From contig OY969789.1 in the NCBI GenBank assembly GCA_963703085.1, positions 2,790,001 to 2,854,000 on the forward strand: a stretch of 64,000 bases of DNA. Reading direction: 5' to 3'. The translations under genes were made by a program, and so were the position numbers. This stretch comes from DATAEG01 sp963703085. Lineage in GTDB: Bacteria; Actinomycetota; Actinomycetes; Mycobacteriales; Jatrophihabitantaceae. The notes under the pieces were generated by a model. That model searched no databases. It saw nothing but the letters and a program-made list of their open reading frames with translations, and had not been told where the DNA came from. Positions 45,134 to 53,242 of this stretch are shown piece by piece (positions within the stretch are counted from its first letter, which is position 1; the number at the start of each line of letters is the position of its first letter).

Positions 45134-46317
45134 CCGGCCCGCTTGCCGGCGTCACCGTCGTCGAGGCGGCGACGTTGTTCGCCGGTCCGCTCGCAGCGAC
45201 CTATCTCGGCGACATGGGCGCGGAGGTCATCAAGATCGAGCACCCGCGCCGACCGGACGCATCTCGCGGACACGGCCCGAGCAAGGACGGCATCGGGCTG
45301 TGGTGGAAGACCATCGGACGCAACAAGCGCACCGTCTCGCTGGACCTTTCGCAGCCGGCTGGCCAGGACGTCTTCACCCGCCTGACCGCCGAGGCCGACG
45401 TGCTGATCGAGAACTTCCGGCCAGGCACCCTGGAACGCTGGAACCTCGCGCCGGACCGATTGCACGCCGGCAATCCCGGCCTGGTGCTGGCCCGCGTCAC
45501 CGCGTTCGGGCAGTTCGGTCCGTACTCGCACCGACCCGGTTTCGGTTCGCTGGCCGAGGCGATGAGCGGTTTCGCAGCGATCACCGGTGAGCCGGACGGG
45601 CCGCCCACCCTGCCGCCGTTCGGGCTGGCGGACGGGATCAGTGCCCTGGCCACGGCTTTCGCGGTGACCGCTGCGTTGCGCGAGCGTGATCTGACCGGTC
45701 GTGGCCAGGTCGTGGATCTCGCCATCATCGAGCCGATCCTGGCCATGCTCGGCGGACAGATCACCGCGTACGACCAGCTCGGTTACGTCCAGCCACGCAC
45801 CGGCAACCGCTCGGTCAACAATGCCCCGCGCAACGTGTACCGCAGCCGGGACGGGCAATGGTTGGCGGTATCCACGAGCTCGCAGAGCATCGCCGAACGG
45901 GTCCTGCAGCTCGTCGGTCGCTCGGATCTCACCGCGCAGGACTGGTTCGCTACCGGCAGCGGACGCGCGCAGCACGCCGACGAGCTGGACGACGCAGTCG
46001 GCTCGTGGATCGGCGCCCGGGATGCCGCCGACGTGAGTGCTGCCTTCGAAGCAGCAGAGGCCGCGGTCGGGCCGATCTACGACGTGCGCGGGGTGATGGC
46101 CGACCCGCAATACGCTGCGCTGGGCACCGTCATCCGGGTCCCGGACCCACAGCTCGGTGACATCGCCATGCAGAACGTGCTGTTCCGGCTCTCCCACACC
46201 CCGGGCTCGATCCGCTGGACGGGCCGGCCGCACGGCGCCGACACTGACGAAGTGCTGCGCGAACACGGCATCTCCGCCGAGGAGATCGACCGGCTGCGCG
46301 AAGCCGGGGTCGTCTAG
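45130..46317 (+). CDS. CaiB/BaiF family (class III) CoA-transferase
   Basis: A 395-residue protein. Family motifs: GVTVVEAATLFAGPLAATYL, MGAEVIKIEHP, a likely catalytic Asp in EADVLIENFRPG or DLAIIEP, and the C-terminal GRPHGADTDEVL. It transfers CoA between carboxylic acids. It overlaps the SUMF1 gene by four bases and the lyase gene by one base (TAGTG). With the lyase it could activate and split a C4-C6 hydroxy or dicarboxylic acid. Confidence 0.9.
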   Translation: MTGPLAGVTVVEAATLFAGPLAATYLGDMGAEVIKIEHPRRPDASRGHGPSKDGIGLWWKTIGRNKRTVSLDLSQPAGQDVFTRLTAEADVLIENFRPGTLERWNLAPDRLHAGNPGLVLARVTAFGQFGPYSHRPGFGSLAEAMSGFAAITGEPDGPPTLPPFGLADGISALATAFAVTAALRERDLTGRGQVVDLAIIEPILAMLGGQITAYDQLGYVQPRTGNRSVNNAPRNVYRSRDGQWLAVSTSSQSIAERVLQLVGRSDLTAQDWFATGSGRAQHADELDDAVGSWIGARDAADVSAAFEAAEAAVGPIYDVRGVMADPQYAALGTVIRVPDPQLGDIAMQNVLFRLSHTPGSIRWTGRPHGADTDEVLREHGISAEEIDRLREAGVV

Positions 46318-47156
46318 TGGCCGGGCCCGTGTCGTGGTTGTACGTCCCGGGAGACCGGCCGGACCGCTTCGCCAAGGCCGCGGCGAGCGGGGCGCACGTC
46401 GTCATCCTCGATCTGGAGGACGCCGTCGCGCCGGCGCACAAGGAGGCAGCGCGCCGCGAAGCGGTGGCCTGGTTGCCCGACGCCGCTGCGGGCACTGTCG
46501 AGGTACGGGTCAATGCGCTCGGCACCCGGTGGGCGGCGGACGACCTGGCGGCCCTGGCCGGCTGGGCTGCGCTGCGGGCAGTCCGCATCCCGAAGGTGCA
46601 GCGCGGCGCCGACGTGCACGCTGCGATCGATCAGCTCGCCGACCCGGACGTGCCGCTGAACTGTGTGCTCGAGACAGCTCTCGGTGTGGAGAACGCGTTC
46701 GCGGTGGCCACTGCGCACGACCGCGTCCACGCGATCGGCCTGGGCGAAGCTGACCTGGCCGGTGACCTGGGCGTGGGCGATGCCGGTTTGGTGTGGTCGC
46801 GGGCGCGCGTGGTCAGTGCGTCCCGAGCCGCGGGGCTCGGCGCTCCGGCTCAATCGGTCTTCACCAACGTCACGGACCTCGACGGGTTGCGCCAGTCGTG
46901 CCTCTCCGGGCGCGAGCTCGGTTTCGTCGGCCGCTCGGCGATCCATCCGCGCCAGATTCCGGTGATCCACGACGCCTACCGGCCGTCGGACGACGAGCTC
47001 GCCGCCGCCCAGGCGGTCCTGGCCGGACTGGCCGAGGCGGAGCAGATCGATGCGGGCGTCGCGGTTCTGGCCGACGGTCGAATGGTGGACGCCGCCATGC
47101 GCAAGCGCGCGCTGGACCTGGTCGAACTGGCCGCCGTGCTACCGCCGCGCGGCTGA
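46317..47156 (+). CDS. HpcH/HpaI family CoA-ester lyase (CitE-like), short form
   Basis: A 279-residue TIM-barrel protein: WLYVPGDRPDRFAKA, ILDLEDAVAPAHKE, the acidic ligands in CVLETALGVENAF and GLGEADLAGDLG, and SAIHPRQIPVIHDAY. This is the CitE-like group, which includes citramalyl-CoA and malyl-CoA lyases. It ends the operon. It differs from the lyase at 28.9 kb in length and lid. Coupled to the CoA-transferase, it could split the CoA ester that enzyme makes. Confidence 0.88.
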   Translation: MAGPVSWLYVPGDRPDRFAKAAASGAHVVILDLEDAVAPAHKEAARREAVAWLPDAAAGTVEVRVNALGTRWAADDLAALAGWAALRAVRIPKVQRGADVHAAIDQLADPDVPLNCVLETALGVENAFAVATAHDRVHAIGLGEADLAGDLGVGDAGLVWSRARVVSASRAAGLGAPAQSVFTNVTDLDGLRQSCLSGRELGFVGRSAIHPRQIPVIHDAYRPSDDELAAAQAVLAGLAEAEQIDAGVAVLADGRMVDAAMRKRALDLVELAAVLPPRG

Positions 47157-47234
47157 CGAACCGACCACTCGGCACCCAGTGGGTATCCAGTCGGAGCGTT
47201 CCTCCGGTTAGAGGTAATCTGAACTACGTTGTCC

Positions 47235-47247
47235 TTAGTTGCACTAA
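47235..47247. promoter_or_regulatory. TTAGT-TGC-ACTAA inverted repeat before the MFS gene
   Basis: A perfect 5-bp inverted repeat with a 3-base spacer lies 25 bases before the GTG start of the MFS exporter and 14 bases after a TAATCT hexamer that may be a -10 box. The spacing suits a repressor site of MarR or TetR type. No such regulator gene lies in the window. Confidence 0.45.
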
Positions 47248-47272
47248 CGAAGGAAGATGTGGTGGCACGTTC

Positions 47273-49066
47273 GTGAGCTCGCAGACGCCGCAAGCAGAGG
47301 CCGTCCGGCGGCGCAACAGATTCGCCGTCGAAGCCGACCATCCGCATTACCGGTGGGTGGCCCTGTCCAACACCACGCTGGGCATGCTGATGGCCACGAT
47401 CAACTCGTCGATCGTGATCATCTCGCTGCCGGCGATCTTCAACGGCATCAAGCTCGACCCGCTGGCGCCGGGCAATGTGAGCTATCTGCTCTGGATGCTG
47501 ATGGGCTTCCTCGTGGTGACGGCGGTACTCGTCGTGTCGCTGGGCCGGCTCGGCGACATCTACGGACGGGTGCGCATCTACACCGCCGGCTTCGTCGTCT
47601 TCACCGTTGCCTCGATCGCGCTGGCCGTCGACCCGTACAGCCAGGGTGGCGGCGCCATGTGGTTGATTCTCTGGCGAGTTGTCCAGGCGGTGGGCGCCTC
47701 GATGGTGTTCGCGAACACCTCGGCGATTCTCACCGACGCGTTTCCGCCGGATCGTCGCGGACTCGCCCTGGGCACCAACCAGGTGGCGGCGATCGCCGGC
47801 TCGTTCATCGGGCTCATCGCCGGTGGGCTGCTGGCCGAGGTGGATTGGCGGCTGGTCTTCTTCGTGTCGGTGCCGTTCGGCCTGCTGGGCACGATCTGGT
47901 CGATGAAGAGCCTGCACGAGGTCGGCGCGCGCAGCCACTCACGGGTCGACTGGTGGGGCAATGTGCTGTTCGCGGTCGGTCTCACCGCGATCCTCGCGGC
48001 GATCACGTACGGCATCCAGCCCTACGGCAACTCCTCGATGGGCTGGACCAATCCCTGGGTGCTGGCCGGCCTCATCGGCGGCACCGGGCTGCTGATCGGG
48101 TTCTCGGTGCTGGAGACCAAGATCGCGGATCCGATGTTCGACATGGCGCTGTTCAAGATCCGGGCGTTCTCCTCGGGCAACCTCGCCGGTTTGCTGGCGG
48201 CGATCTCCCGGGGCGGCTTGCAGTTCATGCTGATCATCTGGCTACAGGGCATCTGGCTTCCGCTGCACGGCTATTCCTATGACAAGACGCCGCTCTGGGC
48301 GGGCATCTACCTGCTGCCGCTCACCGTGGCATTCCTCGTCGCCGGGCCGCTCTCCGGGTACTTCTCCGATCGTTTCGGTGCCCGTACCTTCGCCACCGGC
48401 GGGTTGCTGATCGTGGCGCTCAGCTTCTTGGGCTTCCTGGTGCTCCCGACCAACTTCACCTACTGGCAGTTCGCCGGGCTGCTGGTACTCAACGGCATCG
48501 GCTCCGGACTGTTCTCCGCGCCCAACAGCACCGCAATCATGAACAGCGTCCCGGCCAATCGGCGCGGCGTGGCCGGCGGAATGAGCGGCACGTTCATGAA
48601 CGCCGGCTTCTCATTGTCGATCGGCATCTTCTTCTCGATGATGATCGTCGGCCTGTCCTCGACGCTGCCGAAGACGCTGACCAACGGGCTCTCCGCGCAT
48701 GGCGTCAGTCACGCCACCGCGGCGCAGATCGGCGGCCTGCCGCCGGTGGGCAGCCTGTTCGCCGCGTTCCTCGGGGCCAACCCGATCAAGACTCTGTTGG
48801 GCCAGCACACGCTGGCCACGTTGCCGACCGGTCAGGCCGCCACCCTGACCGGCAAGCAGTTCTTCCCGCAGCTCATCTCGCAGCCGTTCCACCACGGCCT
48901 GGTCATCGTGTTCAGCGTGGCCATCGGGATGTCGCTCGTCGCGGCAGTCGCGTCGATCGTCCGCGGTGGTCGGTACGTGCACACCGACGCGGTACCCGCG
49001 GGCGGTGACCCGGCCGCAATCACGCCCAGCCCGGCCGCCGCAGCGGCGCGGGCCAGCACCAGCTGA
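47273..49066 (+). CDS. MFS drug exporter, DHA2 family (14 helices)
   Basis: A 597-residue transporter with about 14 membrane helices. Motifs: loop 2-3 LGRLGDIYGRVRIYTAG (motif A), motif C-like GSFIGLIAGGLLAEVDWRL, characteristic of drug/proton antiporters. The only in-frame start near the first helix is GTG at 47273; the frame runs open upstream over the lyase gene. Probably exports a toxic small molecule. It may be controlled through the inverted repeat just upstream. Confidence 0.9.
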   Translation: MSSQTPQAEAVRRRNRFAVEADHPHYRWVALSNTTLGMLMATINSSIVIISLPAIFNGIKLDPLAPGNVSYLLWMLMGFLVVTAVLVVSLGRLGDIYGRVRIYTAGFVVFTVASIALAVDPYSQGGGAMWLILWRVVQAVGASMVFANTSAILTDAFPPDRRGLALGTNQVAAIAGSFIGLIAGGLLAEVDWRLVFFVSVPFGLLGTIWSMKSLHEVGARSHSRVDWWGNVLFAVGLTAILAAITYGIQPYGNSSMGWTNPWVLAGLIGGTGLLIGFSVLETKIADPMFDMALFKIRAFSSGNLAGLLAAISRGGLQFMLIIWLQGIWLPLHGYSYDKTPLWAGIYLLPLTVAFLVAGPLSGYFSDRFGARTFATGGLLIVALSFLGFLVLPTNFTYWQFAGLLVLNGIGSGLFSAPNSTAIMNSVPANRRGVAGGMSGTFMNAGFSLSIGIFFSMMIVGLSSTLPKTLTNGLSAHGVSHATAAQIGGLPPVGSLFAAFLGANPIKTLLGQHTLATLPTGQAATLTGKQFFPQLISQPFHHGLVIVFSVAIGMSLVAAVASIVRGGRYVHTDAVPAGGDPAAITPSPAAAAARASTS

Positions 49067-49087
49067 TCCACCGCCAGAGCTGGGCGG

Positions 49088-50311
49088 CTAGCTCGCGCTG
49101 CGCTGCTCGTGCGGGGTGGGGCGCCGGATCGCCAGGGTGGCCACGACCCCACCGGCCGCCGTCACGAACGGCACCAGCCAGAGCGCGGTCGGCACACTGG
49201 TGGCCTGGGCGACGAGGCCGATCATCGTCGGCCCGGCCAGGAAGGCGGTGTAGGCCAGGCTCGACACCGCGGCGATCGCCGGGCCGGCGTGGGCCCGTCC
49301 GTCGGCCGCGGCGCTGAACGCGACCGGCACCATGATCGACAAGCCGATGCCGAGCAAGGCGAACCCGATCACCGCGCCCACCACCGTGTGGGTAGCCAGC
49401 CCGGCGGCCAGCCCGACCGCGCCGATCGCGCAGACGGTGACGATCGACTGCAGCCGGCCGAAGTGTTCGACGACCCGGTCGCCGACCATCCGGCCCAGCG
49501 TCTGCATCGCCATGAACGCCCCGTAGGCGAACCCGACGTGGGCGGCCTGCGCATGCAGGTCGTCGCGAAGCAGGATGCCGCTCCAGTCGCCCACTGAGCC
49601 TTCGGAGAGCATCGCCGTCATCGCCGCGACGCCGAGCAGCAGCAAGCGCACGTCGAGCACCTTGAAGATGTTTCTGGACGGCACGCTGGCCACCTCGTCC
49701 GGCTCGCCCACGGGGTCGGGCAGGAAGCTGGGGCCGATCACCACCAGGACGACGAGCAGCACGGCTGCGGTCACACCCTGCTGCAGCGCGATCGGCACGT
49801 CGAAGGCGGCACCCAGCGTCCCGATCACCGCCCCGAAGAGCGAGCCGAGCGACCACGACGCATGGAACGCCGACATCACCGGGCGGCGGTAGGCCTTCTC
49901 CACCGTGACCGCCTGGGCGTTCATGGCGACGTCCATGCTGCCGATGCCGATGCCCCACAAGAAAAGCAGAATCCACAAGGTCGGCAGGTTGGGTGCGAAG
50001 CCGGGCAGCCAGCTGGACGCGATGAAATAGATGCTCAGCAGCCGAGTGGCCCGGGCGCTACCCAGGCGTGCGCTGAGGTGACCGGAGAACCCGAGCGACA
50101 GCAACGAGCCGATCGATGGTGCCAGCAGCGCGACCGCCAGCGATCCGGCCGACAGATGCAGATGGTGCTTCACCTCGGGGATGCGCGGGGCCCACGCACC
50201 GAACATCACACCCGCGATGGCGAAGGTGAGGAAGGTGGCGCCGCGGGCCCGGCGCAGGTGGGCCGGGACGCGCGCGGCAGGACGCATCAGCGCGGTCAGC
50301 GGCGAGCTCAT
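49088..50311 (-). CDS. MFS transporter (YbjJ-like, 12 helices)
   Basis: A 407-residue transporter with 12 helices: FAIAGVMFGAWAPRIPEVKH at the N-terminus, LGFSGHLSARLGSARATRL (motif A region) and SMDVAMNAQAVTVEKAYRR, typical of the YbjJ/fucose-permease-like group. Substrate unknown; sugars or sugar-like compounds are possible. Convergent with the DHA2 exporter, 21 bases apart. Confidence 0.87.
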   Translation of the reverse strand: MSSPLTALMRPAARVPAHLRRARGATFLTFAIAGVMFGAWAPRIPEVKHHLHLSAGSLAVALLAPSIGSLLSLGFSGHLSARLGSARATRLLSIYFIASSWLPGFAPNLPTLWILLFLWGIGIGSMDVAMNAQAVTVEKAYRRPVMSAFHASWSLGSLFGAVIGTLGAAFDVPIALQQGVTAAVLLVVLVVIGPSFLPDPVGEPDEVASVPSRNIFKVLDVRLLLLGVAAMTAMLSEGSVGDWSGILLRDDLHAQAAHVGFAYGAFMAMQTLGRMVGDRVVEHFGRLQSIVTVCAIGAVGLAAGLATHTVVGAVIGFALLGIGLSIMVPVAFSAAADGRAHAGPAIAAVSSLAYTAFLAGPTMIGLVAQATSVPTALWLVPFVTAAGGVVATLAIRRPTPHEQRSAS

Positions 50312-50487
50312 CGGACAGGCTTCCTGCTCGTTCTGAATCGATTAAGAGGCGAGCCCAGTATGCCATGCCCGCGGACCCGGGGCGAGGTCCGGGTGCGGCC
50401 GCACCCAGGCCGGACCAACGAATTCTTGACTCGCGCTTGACCCGGACTTGTTCCCTCGCAAGACACCGGCGGCGGGAGCAACGGATC

Positions 50488-51126
50488 ATGACGCGCGCAG
50501 GGATGGCCAGTGTGCAATGGCGGGACTGGAGTTGTTCGGTGCGGGTGTCCGTGCTGAATTCCAGCCTTCTCGAGGCTGCCGCGGGCACGGCCCGCGCCAC
50601 GATGGCCGAGGTCGGGCTGGCCGCGAGCAGGTTCCGCACCGACTCCGAACTCTCCAGGGCGAATTGGCTGGCCGGCTTGCCGATCCCGGTGTCCCGTACC
50701 CTCGTCGACCTGGTCGGCGCGGCACTCGACGCCGCCCGGGACACCGGCGGCGCGGTGGACCCGACGATCGGGCTCGACCTCGTCGCGGCCGGTTACGACC
50801 GCGACATCGCCGCCGGGCCCGGACCGGGAACCGCTGTGCCGCTGCGTGCCGGTCGGCCCGACTGGCAGGACGTACGCCTCGATCGAGAGGCCGGTCTGCT
50901 CACCGTGCCGCGTGGGTGCCTGCTCGATCTCGGCGCGACCGCAAAGTCGCAGACCGCCGATGCTGTCGCGCGGGTGATCCGGCGCCGCTACGGCACGCCT
51001 GCCCTCGTCGAGATCGGCGGCGACCTGGCAGTGGCCGGTGCCCCGGAGGGCGGTTGGCGGCGCGCTGAGCCCGGCACCCGGAACAGCATGGCCAGCCCCA
51101 GTGTCCACAAAACGCCGAGGAGATAG
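50488..51126 (+). pseudogene. ApbE-like FAD:protein FMN transferase, truncated at the C-terminus
   Basis: A 212-residue product against about 300 for the family. Present: VDPTIGLDLVAAGYDRDI, LLDLGATAKSQTADAVA and the strand ALVEIGGDLAVAGAPEGG. Missing: the C-terminal half with the HIIDPRTG region and the late metal ligands, which are needed for FMN transfer. The homology stops near 51060, where the sequence becomes the 3' end of the oppositely directed PAP2 gene. It is probably nonfunctional. ATG at 50488 has GGGAG upstream. Confidence 0.75.
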
Positions 51127-51683
51127 CCACCGATCACATCGGAGAGGAAATGCACGCCGAGAGCCAGCCGGGAGAACCCGATCACCAGAGCGATCAGCGC
51201 GCCCGCGCCGAGCAGCCATGGCCGCAGCCGGGGGTGCGCCACCGGCAACACCACCAGCAGCACGATGGCGCAGCCGACGATCGCTGCCTGCGCATGCCCG
51301 CTCGGGAACGAGCTGCCCGCTGCGGTGGCCACCGGGTGGGCGAGCTGCGGGCGCGGCCTGTCGACGAGCGACTTGACCACGGTGTTCAGCAAGGAGCTGG
51401 CGACGCCGGTGACGAGCACGAACAGCGCGAGCCGCAATGAGCGCCGGTAGTACTGCCACGCGGCCAGGGCGACGAACACGATCCACCACATGTGCGACGT
51501 GCCGAGCGCGCTGACCGTCTTCATCGCGGTGACGAATGTGCCGTGGCGCAGGGCATACCGGTGCAGCGCGTCATCGACGCGCACGTCGAGCCGCACGACT
51601 GGGCCGTAGCGGGTGGCGACGAGCACCGTGACGCAGCCGAACAGCACTGCGGCGGTGGACGCGGCGGCCATCCGGGTCCGCAC
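50988..51683 (-). CDS. PAP2 family phosphatase, 3' end altered
   Basis: A 231-residue membrane phosphatase with six helices and the three PAP2 signatures: KSLVDRPRP, PSGHAQ and SRLALGVHFLSDVIGG. It removes phosphate from lipid phosphates such as undecaprenyl pyrophosphate or phosphatidate. The last 30 residues (after LAMLFRVPG) are read from the antisense of the ApbE remnant and are probably not native. The catalytic core is intact. GTG start lies four bases after the ATPase gene. Confidence 0.85.
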   Translation of the reverse strand: MRTRMAAASTAAVLFGCVTVLVATRYGPVVRLDVRVDDALHRYALRHGTFVTAMKTVSALGTSHMWWIVFVALAAWQYYRRSLRLALFVLVTGVASSLLNTVVKSLVDRPRPQLAHPVATAAGSSFPSGHAQAAIVGCAIVLLVVLPVAHPRLRPWLLGAGALIALVIGFSRLALGVHFLSDVIGGYLLGVLWTLGLAMLFRVPGSARRQPPSGAPATARSPPISTRAGVP

Positions 51684-51686
51684 GGC

Positions 51687-52235
51687 TCAGAGACTTCGCG
51701 TGATGTACGACTCGACTAGATCCGCGCGCTCCTCGATCGAGGCGATCGGCACGTCGATCAACTCGTAACCGCATTCCCGGTACGCATCGATGTGGATCTG
51801 CTCGAACACCAGCGAGTCCTCGAAGCTGATCCGGCGCGCGGTCGTCCATTGCGCAAACCCCAACGGGCGCACCAGGAACACCTGGCGCTCGTACACCTGC
51901 TCCTTGGCGATCCGCTCGAGCTCGTCGGTCAGCGCCGGCGACGTCGGATGGTGTGCGTAACGGGCCAGTGCCAGCGTGTCGACCGGTGATCGGTCGAAGA
52001 ACACCGTCCCGTGCGGCGTGGCCGCGAGTTGGCGCAGTCGTTGCACGGCGGCGACGGCGTCGATGAAGCCGGGCACCGCCCAGGGAGCGTCGACCCCGTT
52101 TGCCTGCTCCGCCGAGATCACCGAGCTGGCCGCCTCCGCGACGGTGGCATAGCCGCGGGCGCGCAATGCCTCGAGCAGTGCCGTCTTGCCGCAGCCGGGA
52201 GCCCCGGTCAGCACGTACCTCGCCACCCGAGCCAT
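51687..52235 (-). CDS. AAA/NadR-like P-loop ATPase
   Basis: A 182-residue protein: Walker A GAPGCGKTALL at residues 9-19, HGTVFFDRSPVDTLAL (Walker B-like), and a C-terminal ERADLVESYI helix. This is the AAA_28/NadR-type nucleoside kinase-like family. The start is ATG at 52235 with GGGAGAGG just upstream; an ATG 18 bases earlier is possible. Cotranscribed with PAP2. Function is not known. Confidence 0.8.
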   Translation of the reverse strand: MARVARYVLTGAPGCGKTALLEALRARGYATVAEAASSVISAEQANGVDAPWAVPGFIDAVAAVQRLRQLAATPHGTVFFDRSPVDTLALARYAHHPTSPALTDELERIAKEQVYERQVFLVRPLGFAQWTTARRISFEDSLVFEQIHIDAYRECGYELIDVPIASIEERADLVESYITRSL

Positions 52236-52267
52236 CCTCTCCCAGCCGTGCACCTACGCTGCGAACT

Positions 52268-52783
52268 GTGATCCTGCCCGACTACCTGCAGCCCGGGTTG
52301 CGCGTCGTCATGGTCGGGACGGTGATGTGCGGGCGACCGGCCGAACTCGGCCACTACTACGCCGGTGCCGGCAACAACTTCTGGCGGCTGCTGCACGAGA
52401 GCGGCTTGACCGCGACCCGACTGCAGCCCGCAGACGACGAGACACTACCCAGCCACGGCATCGGGCTGACCGACCTGGTGAAGACGATGTCACAGCGCTC
52501 CGATCCGGACCCGGCCGGCTCCTTCGACGTGCCCGGGCTCGTGACCAAGATCGCCCGGTACCAACCCAGGGTGGTCGCGTTCACCAGCAAGACCGCCGCC
52601 AGCGCCTTCGCCCGCGCCGCGAAGCTGCGCCGGCCGCTCGACTTCGGGCCGGTGAGCTGGACGGTCGCCGACCGGCCGGCGTTCGTGCTGCCCGGACCGT
52701 CCGGCGCCAACAACGGCATGCCGCTGCCGGTGCGGATCGCCTGGTGGACCGATCTGAACGACTTCATCCAGACGATCGAGTGA
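52268..52783 (+). CDS. Mug-like mismatch-specific DNA glycosylase
   Basis: A 171-residue protein of the uracil-DNA glycosylase superfamily: VGTVMCGRPAELGHYYAGAG-NNFW for motif 1, GIGLTDLVK, then LPGPSGANNG for motif 2. The catalytic Asn of the GINPG motif in E. coli Mug is not present at the usual spot, as in related hypoxanthine/thymine-type groups. It removes damaged or mispaired bases. GTG at 52268 starts 32 bases from the divergent ATPase gene. Confidence 0.75.
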   Translation: MILPDYLQPGLRVVMVGTVMCGRPAELGHYYAGAGNNFWRLLHESGLTATRLQPADDETLPSHGIGLTDLVKTMSQRSDPDPAGSFDVPGLVTKIARYQPRVVAFTSKTAASAFARAAKLRRPLDFGPVSWTVADRPAFVLPGPSGANNGMPLPVRIAWWTDLNDFIQTIE

Positions 52784-52835
52784 CGAGCGCGGGACCTACC
52801 TGCCGTTGTCGTCTGCGTCGTTCTATCGTCGGCGC

Positions 52836-53135
52836 ATGAACAGCCAGCGGGTGCCCGGTGGGGTGGTGCACAAGCTGCCTGCAGACCTGCGCGAGGCGCT
52901 GCTCGCCAGCACCACGGCATTCGATGCCTGGAACGACATCACGCCGTTGGCGCGCAACGAGTTCATCTGCTGGGTGGAGGATGCCGGGAAGGAGACCACC
53001 CGGCAACGCCGCATCCGGCGGACCACCGAAGAGCTGGACGAGGGCAAACGCCGGCCGTGCTGCTGGCCGGGGTGCAAGCACCGCGACCGCACCGGCAAGT
53101 CGCGGTGCAAGCACCGCGAGCGCACCGGCAAGTAG
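52836..53135 (+). CDS. YdeI/OmpD-associated family protein with duplicated CKHRxRTGK tail
   Basis: A 99-residue protein. The YdeI-like body is VVHKLPADLREALLASTTAF then WNDITPLARNEFICWVEDAG and TRQRRIRRTTEELDEGKRRP. The C-terminus carries CKHRDRTGK and CKHRERTGK, a short tandem duplication visible in the DNA. The family's role is not settled. Start is the ATG with the body directly after it. Confidence 0.8.
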   Translation: MNSQRVPGGVVHKLPADLREALLASTTAFDAWNDITPLARNEFICWVEDAGKETTRQRRIRRTTEELDEGKRRPCCWPGCKHRDRTGKSRCKHRERTGK

Positions 53136-53242
53136 CGGCCCAATCCCTGCAGTTCTGTCCACAGATTCTGCCCAGGGACTTACCAGGACGGCCAGCGCTG
53201 CTTACCCTTTGCTGCACATAAGGGCAGAGGTGGTCAGCTGGG

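Noticed and set aside
50391..50406. Perfect 16-bp palindrome GGGTGCGGCCGCACCC between the MFS and ApbE genes
   Set aside because: All-GC palindromes of this size are expected often in such DNA, and no promoter or partner site supports an operator.
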